Source of the DNA: Lingula anatina
Taxonomy: Eukaryota; Brachiopoda; Lingulata; Lingulida; Lingulidae
Direction of reading: 5' to 3'
DNA: 64,000 nucleotides
Assembly (NCBI RefSeq): GCF_001039355.2
Contig: NW_019775549.1
Span: forward strand, 188,001 to 252,000
Position numbers and translations under genes: made by a program. Position 1 is the first letter of the stretch. Each line of letters starts with the position of its first letter. The notes under the pieces were generated by a model. That model worked only from the letters and a program-made list of their open reading frames with translations. It made no database searches and had not been told where the DNA came from. Positions 56,846 to 64,000 of this stretch are shown here, piece by piece.

Positions 56846-59540
56846 GTCATTTAAAGGTAACTTTGCACTGGTTTTAGGTCTCAGGCTTGACGAATGAGTT
56901 GAGAATAGAGAGATAACAAGGCCATTGTAAGTGTAAAATGGTAATGCTTTTTTTCAATGTGATTTAAAAGCAGAACGGCGTACTGTTCTTAAATATTGCT
57001 ATTGCCATTTTCTGATAATATCTTACGAGAAACATTTTATTCGTTTTTTTTCTCATCAGAAAATAGGCCTTGGGCTTAAGTAAGTACATGAAAGTAAAAA
57101 CTTGGTCGTGTGGCGTGAGAATCTTCAAAGAGAAATATCTTTTTCAAATAGTACACGTGTCTTTAGTGTGTTTATAAATTGATCTTGTATACTGCTGTAC
57201 TGTCCAAGGTGAGACTCAGGGATTGGCTGGAACCTGGAATGACGACCCTGATGATGACTTCATGGCCAGGAGTGGTACAGTGGTGCCATCTAACGCCACA
57301 AACAGAAACATAAATGTGAACTTTGGAGAGACATGTAAGTCGGGTTCACGGCAGTGAAGGGGAATGTCAAATAACTCTTTGAAGTGTATAAGTTCAATGA
57401 TCAGTTAATTCCGGAGAGATTGGCTTGCCCTTTGGCTGAAGATAAAGAACTAGGCACGTTTAAAAAGGGCAAAAAGATGAATGCGTGTTAGTTAAACACT
57501 AAAATGAATTTTTAACGCAACACATTATAACTAGGGGTATTGCTTGTCAAAATAAATAAAACTTCAAATCGTGCTTTCCGGCAGATATGAAAATATTTAG
57601 ATTGCCACCAACTCTTTTGAAAGAATTTTTTTTTTCATTTTCCAGGGAGGACGGACGACAACACCAGTTTATTCACCTATTACAACGGCACGAGCCACGC
57701 GGATTTCCAGGACCTGAACTTTGAGCCGCTGTATGAAATACCGTTTGATTTTCAGTCCAATGAGACCCGCCAGAGGGCGACACAAGTCTGCGGCACAATC
57801 CAGCAGTGTCTGTTTGACTTTCTGATGACCGAGAGAGAGGACGTCGCCATAGCAACGCGGGAATTTGTGCTCGGGATTGAAAAAGCTGTGAATGACACCA
57901 AGACGAGTGAGTTGCACGATATATTCAGATCTTCTCATGATCAGCCTTGACACTACTTTTTGAACTTTTTGTTACTCATACTGCACAGCACCGACTTTAT
58001 ACTATACTGCAGTAAGTGACCCCACTCGCTACCGTCATTATTTTATTTTAATATTAATTCAGTTCTAGGCCTAACTGATATCTTTGACCAACATGTGGAG
58101 AGTAAAAATGATAAGTAATACACGAAAGGAGTAGGCCTACTCACAAAAATTGTATTTTTAGATGGTCGTTTTATTTACTACAGCAGAAGTTAATATCGAG
58201 AAGATTTGTATGAAAGTTTCTCTCATCAAAGTTATAGAAGCCCGATGATTGTTATCACAGCTCATATGTTATCAGGATTTTGCACCGTTGCAGTGCATGT
58301 AGATATCATAATCAAAACAACAGGTAGTCAACACTTCATTTCCAACTAAAAAATATATTTTTTTTCAGTTGTGACTTGCGGATATCTTGCGACGCCGCTG
58401 AACGGGACGAAACACTTCACAGGTTATTTCGCCGGCAATGAGGTGACCTTTAGATGCAATGAAGGTCACACGTTGGCGGGCTCTTCAGTAAGGCGGTGTC
58501 TAACTAGCGGAGAGTGGGACGGACACAAAACACAGTGCAGAGCATCAGGTTCGTCTTGTAAGGCTCTGTTCAAAACCAAGTTCATCCACGGACAAACTGC
58601 GGATCAAATATGGCGCGCACTTGAAAGTATGTCACAAAATCCCAAAATGCTTCCCCTCCTCCCACTTGCACCCTCTCTGCAGGTCAGAGCAAAATTACCT
58701 GTAAATCTCAGCAAGCGTTAAAGTGGATCGTGCCATATTTGACCCGAGGCTCAGTTAGTCCGCTGATCAACTTGGTTGTGAGCAGAACCTTAGATAACAT
58801 TCAATGCAAAATCAACATAATACATAATAACGTACAGGGTAGGTCAATCAGGAGATCCTTAGTTTTCAGTGGACACTGAGAACTCACCATAATGCCATAA
58901 CTCTCTACCAGGGACCGGCCGGAGGATGACGTTACGCATTTGTATGGAAAATCTTACGCTGGACAGTACAGTAGTGTGCTCAGAGTACCCACAGCCAAAG
59001 ATATGTCTGTGAATATCTAGAAATGAAATTAATTCCGTGGCCCTGTGGTACCTCTCTACTACATAGTATTAGCATACATCCGCCAGTGTCAGTGGAGCAC
59101 CTGCTTATATTCTAGATAGCGAAAACAGCATGCCGGTATATTGGTAGGACGGGTCTCCAGTGTTCTCTGAATCTTGGGCTGAGTGAGAGTTGATTTATCG
59201 AAAATTTTAAACCCATACTCTAATGAACGTAATTAAGACAAATCCCTTTGTAGTGTTGGCCAAAATGGGTAAAGCGTTTGATGTTGTTGATAGCACTTTT
59301 TTACAAAAAAAAAGGGAAAAAACGAGTATAAACGAGTAGCTACTATACAAATTTGTTTTTTAAAAACTAAAAACATTCCTTTTAGATCAGGTATAAGTGA
59401 CACAAATTGCTCGTATGACAAGCATGTACTGTGGCTTAAAACCAAATATTTTAATTATTTCAGGTACCACACGGCTTTCTTATGGCGCTTTTCTCCTTCT
59501 GGTTTTGTCGATTGTTGTGACAAAAGATATGGTGCTATGA
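56846..59540 (+). pseudogene. Partial duplicate of the SUSD2/mucin-4-like gene: exons 12-15
   Basis: The duplication starts in the last bases of exon 11 ('catttaaag' then GTAACT). Exon copies are 57209-57334, 57646-57906, 58369-58548 and 59464-59540, with lengths 126, 261, 180 and 77 identical to the complete gene. All donors, acceptors and frames are intact, including the sushi domain, the hydrophobic tail and the stop codon. Substitutions are few (e.g. WRTDDNTSLF for WRTEENTSIF; CLTSGEWDG for CLIGGEWDG). The signal peptide, NIDO, AMOP and most VWD exons are missing upstream, where NLR copy 3 lies instead. Hence it is a 3' fragment unless new 5' exons are used. A misplaced allele in the assembly is an alternative explanation. 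Confidence 0.8.
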
Positions 59541-59615
59541 ACTATGGGATATTACGTTTCTATAGCAACAGGACATGCGGCACGGAGCAAATGACGTACT
59601 GTACACTAAACTTAA

Positions 59616-60241
59616 AGCAATAATAACTCTTCCTTTGAGATTCAAAATTCCGCAAGAAATACATTGTAAACAACGCCTGGAAATATATTCTGTTGCATTT
59701 TCCCACTAAAACGACTGTTATAGTAGTAAAACTAAAATCTGTGCTTGTCACTTGGGCTTTCGATGCTTTCTTCGCGGTCGACAAGTGCATCCGTTGCTAA
59801 TGACGTAATGGTGTCACGCGGATTCTCGCGTTCATTCGAGACCAAAATAACATGGCGGGAAACCCTCAGACGTAAGTTGCGAGTTTTTTACAGTGCGTCA
59901 AATAACGAAAAGCCCAGAATTGCACACATTGTAGATATAAATGCATTTTGAGCAAAAAAGACGAATATATCTTATGAATCTTATAATATTGTTATATAGT
60001 GTTGTTGTCTGCTTTTCCCGCGGTTTTAAGTAGGTCACTAGAAACTATCGCTCGATACGAGAGAGCTCCGTCAGTTAAAATCTCTTAAGAGATTTTAACA
60101 AAAAACCGTACGTTTAGGAAAAAAAACCTGGATTAACTTTGAATGCAGGAATGGGGTCGTTGACCATTGGTAAGTACGGGAAAATTGCCGTTTTTTCCAG
60201 GAAAATCGTATTTTTGGCCAAAACGAAGAGTTATTATGACC
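59616..60241 (+). mobile_element. TTAA-target non-autonomous DNA element, copy B
   Basis: This 626-bp element lies between TTAA at 59612-59615 and 60242-60245. The undisturbed site is seen in the parental segment at 13267-13270 (ctaaac-TTAA-ataaag), so insertion came after, or on one side of, the duplication. It separates the stop codon at 59540 from the AATAAA at 60245-60250. It is about 95% similar by eye to copy A (18766-19381), including both ATG-plus-donor segments and the 26-bp palindrome (60074-60099). Confidence 0.85.
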
Positions 60242-60245
60242 TTAA

Positions 60246-62610
60246 ATAAAACTATGACCCTGACTTGATACATTCTACAGCAATATATTGTTACATAGCT
60301 TGTGAAAAACACGCAATTTTAATGTTTATTTTCAAAATATGAGTTTTAACATTAAAATGTGTAAAATAAATGAATCACTACGCTACTTTATGCTTGCTTT
60401 CTTTTACAAACCATTTCTCTTTAGTGCTGTGCTGTGAACCCACATTCACAGAGAGCAAACTGGAAGGGCCAGGTATGGGGGAGGGGTTATAAACATGTAG
60501 GGTAAAGGTGGGATCTGATCTCATTAATCTCTCATGTACCAGTGGCCAGGTTTTTCCCACTGCTTGATTCGTAACGCTCAAGACAGAGACATAAGGTAAA
60601 CATTAACCCTTCACCCTTAAACCCTAAAAATGCTCATTTCAAATATATATTAAATTGTGAGCACAGAAAATCCATTCTGCCCAGTACGCCCTCAACATGC
60701 AGGCTTCCAAGAGAAAATGTTCATACATGAAATGTAAAACAAATATAAACTAGACCCATTTCTATTACGTATATAGAGACTTTTAAAAATCCAGGTGTGA
60801 CCTTCCTTCCTGAACGCTTAGCGTTGAAGGAACACAGCTCTTAATGCTGCATGCCTTGAATTCTAACGTGGATCACGTGACATGTACGTCCCTTTGTCAT
60901 GTACAGCATGCGACCATTATCAAAACGCGTAATGTCAATACCGATGCGTCTTTCATTCAAGCGATTCAATTGACTAAGTTCACTTTGGGTCAACCTAGCA
61001 ATACCGTGTTAATATTAGGCGAATATCGCTCAAAATCACCTAAGTTTGATAACTGAATTATTAGAAATGAACAGATTATTGTATATGACATAAGAGCTTG
61101 ATGCTAAGACAGAAATAGCACATATTACTGGATCAAAGAAATCAATTTTGGAAATATACACGGAGGGTGCGAAACTGAAAATATTTTATGACGCAGCACT
61201 ATTTTTGTCAACAACATCACCTGATATTTTTTGAAGGGCGCCATCTTATACACCTTACCTAGGAAAAATCTTGACGAAAATTCAAGGACAAACGTCATTT
61301 TCAAGACAGAATATAAAATATGACTTGACTTTAGTATGTGAACTGTACTTGGCAGCCTGCAAACGTTGGTTTTATCTGCGCAGTAGAGACGATTTTGACT
61401 TGATGAAGTTTTTTCGAGAATTGGGTGTGAAATCGGCCGCTGAACGTTTGATATTTTAAAGGTACAGTAAGAGGCTTATATCTAATATCTAGGATGAGGC
61501 TTACTACTACATCTGTGCATAACTATTTTCAAAGATAATTTAAATATTTTTCATCTTACAAAACAAGTTTCAATTTATTTATAGCCACCATAGAAAAGTA
61601 GGGCCTACATGTACTGTACCTTGCCATAAAAAATTAAGATCCTTTTCGAGTAAACTTTTTTCACCTTTTATTCTATCTATAAGTTAATTATTTATACTGT
61701 AATAATCATAACTGTTTTACATCTCCGCCCCAACAGAACTAGAAAAGGTCTTGAGATTTAAAACTGGTCTGAGGCAAGTCATTTTATTATGATGCTGAAA
61801 TGATGCTTCTTAGATTATCTACTGAAAATAAGTGTTGCCTACATTGTTAACCTAAATGGGTCTGCAATTAAATGACTGCTCTACAAAATGTAAATAGTGT
61901 TCTTTTTCGCAACTTGTGAAATGATTCGCCACACCCATAACTTGGTAGTCAAAGGAAGTTTCAATAGAGCAGACCCCCCTCTACTGCGAATTGGTCTGAA
62001 TGCCACTGACTCCTTCAGATATGACGTCATTGTGAACTGCGCTTTGGTAGTACTTCGTCCTCTAGACTTACAATGTGTGATCCACTTTTATATCCCATGC
62101 AATGGAGAGCTTGAAAAATATAAGATTCAATGATTCATATATTATGAGAATTTGCATTCACTTATACAAAACTGTAATAAGTGTAATAAGAAATAAATCA
62201 TATTTGTATTATAATCTCGTTTTTGATAATAAAATTGGCTACTAAATCTTAGTGCTAATATGTTTTTTTTCTCATTGGAATTCTGTAGTTTATTCTCTTT
62301 AGCTCTGATATCATTCAATATTTCCTCGATTTATGAAATATTTTTATACGTTGTTATGTGTTTTATATGTAATTTGATCACCTGAGTGTAGAAAAATCAC
62401 ATCACTTCAGCGTGTTGTTACATGTGTGTATTCCTTAATTCTTGTGATTATTCTCTGCATACATTGTATCTGTGTCTGTTTCCGATTATGCTCAGCTTGG
62501 TCTGCAGGTCAACTTTTAACCCTAAGCAACAAAAAGATTAGTCTTATTCAAAACAACGCGGATGGTTTAATTTGAAATGGCAAGGGATCTTACACAAAAT
62601 GAATATTTCA
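60246..62610 (+). repeat. Duplicated downstream flank of the surface-protein gene
   Basis: Corresponds to 13271-15660 with small indels and includes a dispersed repeat copy at about 60940-61475. The frame equivalent to 14941-15288 is cut from 115 to 78 residues here by a one-base change in an A run, which argues against coding. Confidence 0.8.
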
Positions 62611-62613
62611 CAG

Positions 62614-62693
62614 GTACCATACGGCTTTCCTATGACGGTTTTCTCTTCATTCTGGTTTTGTCGCTTGTTGTGACAGCAGACATGGTGTTATGA
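62614..62693 (+). pseudogene. Third copy of exon 15 (hydrophobic C-terminal tail)
   Basis: After an intact acceptor (TTTCACAG) the frame reads GTIRLSYDGFLFILVLSLVVTADMVL and stop, close to the other two copies but one codon longer. AATAAA follows at 62762-62767, as in the parent gene. No other exons accompany it, so it is an orphan terminal exon at the head of another tandem copy of the flank. Confidence 0.7.
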
Positions 62694-64000
62694 ACTATGG
62701 GATGTCACGTTTCTATAGCAACAGGATATGCAGAACGGAGCAGTGACGTACACAAAACTTAAATAAAACCATGACCCCGACTTGTTACATTCTACAGCAA
62801 TATATTGTTACATAGCTTGTGAAAAACGCAATTTTAATGTTTATTTTCAAAATATGAGTTTTAACATTAAAATGTGTAAAATAAATGAATCTCCACACTG
62901 CCTTATGCTGTCTTTCTTTTACAAACCATTTCTCTTTAGTGCTGTGAACCCACATTCACAGAGAGCAAACTGGACGGGCCGGGGTTGGGGGAGGGGTTAT
63001 AAACATGTAGGGTATAAAGGTGGGGTCTGATCTCATTAATCTCTCATGCACCATTTCCAGGTTTTCCCACTGCTTGATTCGTAACGCCCAAGACAAAGAC
63101 AGAAGGTAAACATTAACCCTTCACCCTTAAACCCTTAAAATGCTCATTTCAAATACATATTAAATTGTCCGCACAGAAAATCCATTCTGCCCAATACGCC
63201 CTCAACGTACATATGCAGGCTTCCAAAAGAAAATGTTCATACATGAAAAGTTAAAAAAAAATGTAAATTAGACCCATTTCTATTACATATATAGAGAGAC
63301 TTTTAAAAATTCAGGTGTGACTTTCCTGCCTGAACGCTTTGCGTCGAAGGAACACAGCTCTTAATGCTGCATGCCAGGATTTCTCACGTGGATCAGGTGA
63401 CATGTACATCCCTTTGTCAAGTACAGCAGCGACCTCACAAAGGTTCCATTTTCAAAACGCGTAATGTCAATACCGCTGCATGCCTTTCATTCAAGCGATT
63501 CAATTGACTAAGTTCACCTTGGGTCAACCTAGCAATACCGTGTTATTATTAGGCGAATATCGCTCAAAATCACCAGCGTTTGATAACTGAAATATTAGCA
63601 ATGAACAGATAATTGAATATGACATAAGAGTGTGATGCTGAGATAGAAATAGCACATAATACTGGATCAAAGAAATCAATTTTGGAAATATACACAGAGG
63701 GTGCGACACTGAAAATATTTTATGACACAGCACTTTTTATGTCAACAACATCACCTGACGATTTTCGACGGGCGCCATCTTATACACCTTACCTGGGAAA
63801 ATCTTGACGAAAATTCAAGGACAAACATCATTTTCAAGAATTAATGTAAAATATGACTTGACTTTAGTATGTGAACTGTACTTGGAAACCTGCAAACGTT
63901 GGTTTTATCTGTGGAAGAGAGACGAACTTGACTTGATGATTTTTTTTCGAGAATTGGGTGTGAAATCGGCCGCTGAACGTTTGATATTTTAAAGGTACAG
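62694..64000 (+). repeat. Third tandem copy of the downstream flank, running off the window
   Basis: The block matches 13202-14515 and 59541-61463 (without the TTAA element) and includes a dispersed repeat copy at about 63470-64000. It is more diverged than the second copy. Confidence 0.75.

Noticed and set aside
61271-61459. Conserved 62-residue frame (…ELGVKSAAERLIF) in the dispersed repeat, also at 14183 and 63804
   Set aside because: All three open copies belong to one recent segmental duplication. Independent members at 32, 49 and 50 kb have lost the frame, so conservation reflects recency rather than selection.

Overview
This is a metazoan nuclear genome window. Genes are intron-rich, with GT-AG introns, phase-conserved exons and AATAAA poly(A) signals, set in AT-rich spacer with microsatellites, DNA transposons and two N gaps. 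The protein architectures are a NIDO-AMOP-VWD-sushi surface protein and HEPN-CARD-NACHT-LRR innate immune receptors in a local cluster. They suggest an invertebrate with an expanded NLR repertoire. Amphioxus is my first guess; a hemichordate or another invertebrate is not excluded. No prokaryotic features are present. All convincing host genes lie on the + strand.

Layout. 1-119 is the end of a duplicated NIDO exon, with its intron to about 455. 4487-13201 is a complete 15-exon gene for a secreted or membrane-anchored SUSD2/mucin-4-like protein; my model gives 1037 residues and every exon phase closes. 17887-26040 is NLR gene 1 (HEPN, SR-rich linker, CARD, NACHT, LRR; about 1345 aa). 28756-31215 is a decayed Tc1/mariner element with TA target duplication, a frameshifted DD34E transposase and a BEN-like ORF on the other strand. 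37442-43013 is NLR gene 2 (about 1393 aa); a 168-bp transposon has inserted in frame in its NACHT domain. 44646-46766 holds the last exons of a single-pass membrane protein with one frameshift. 51198-55982 is NLR copy 3, a pseudogene (HEPN mostly deleted, one frameshift, one nonsense codon). 56846-64000 is a duplicate of the 3' third of the surface-protein gene (exons 12-15, all open) and its downstream flank. A TTAA-type transposon has inserted there, and a further tandem copy runs off the window.

How the parts relate. The three NLR copies share exon structure, phases and 3' flank, so they arose by duplication of a whole transcription unit and then diverged: gene 1 kept all domains, gene 2 gained a linker exon, a doubled 31-aa repeat and an in-frame transposon, and copy 3 decayed. 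The HEPN domains of genes 1 and 2 keep an R-N-x4-H signature typical of HEPN ribonucleases. They may therefore be receptors that couple nucleotide-driven oligomerisation and CARD signalling to RNA cleavage; this is inference from architecture. The surface-protein gene and its partial duplicate flank the NLR cluster on both sides.

All exon boundaries were read by eye from splice consensus, reading frame and comparison between copies. No database search, alignment program or transcript evidence was available.
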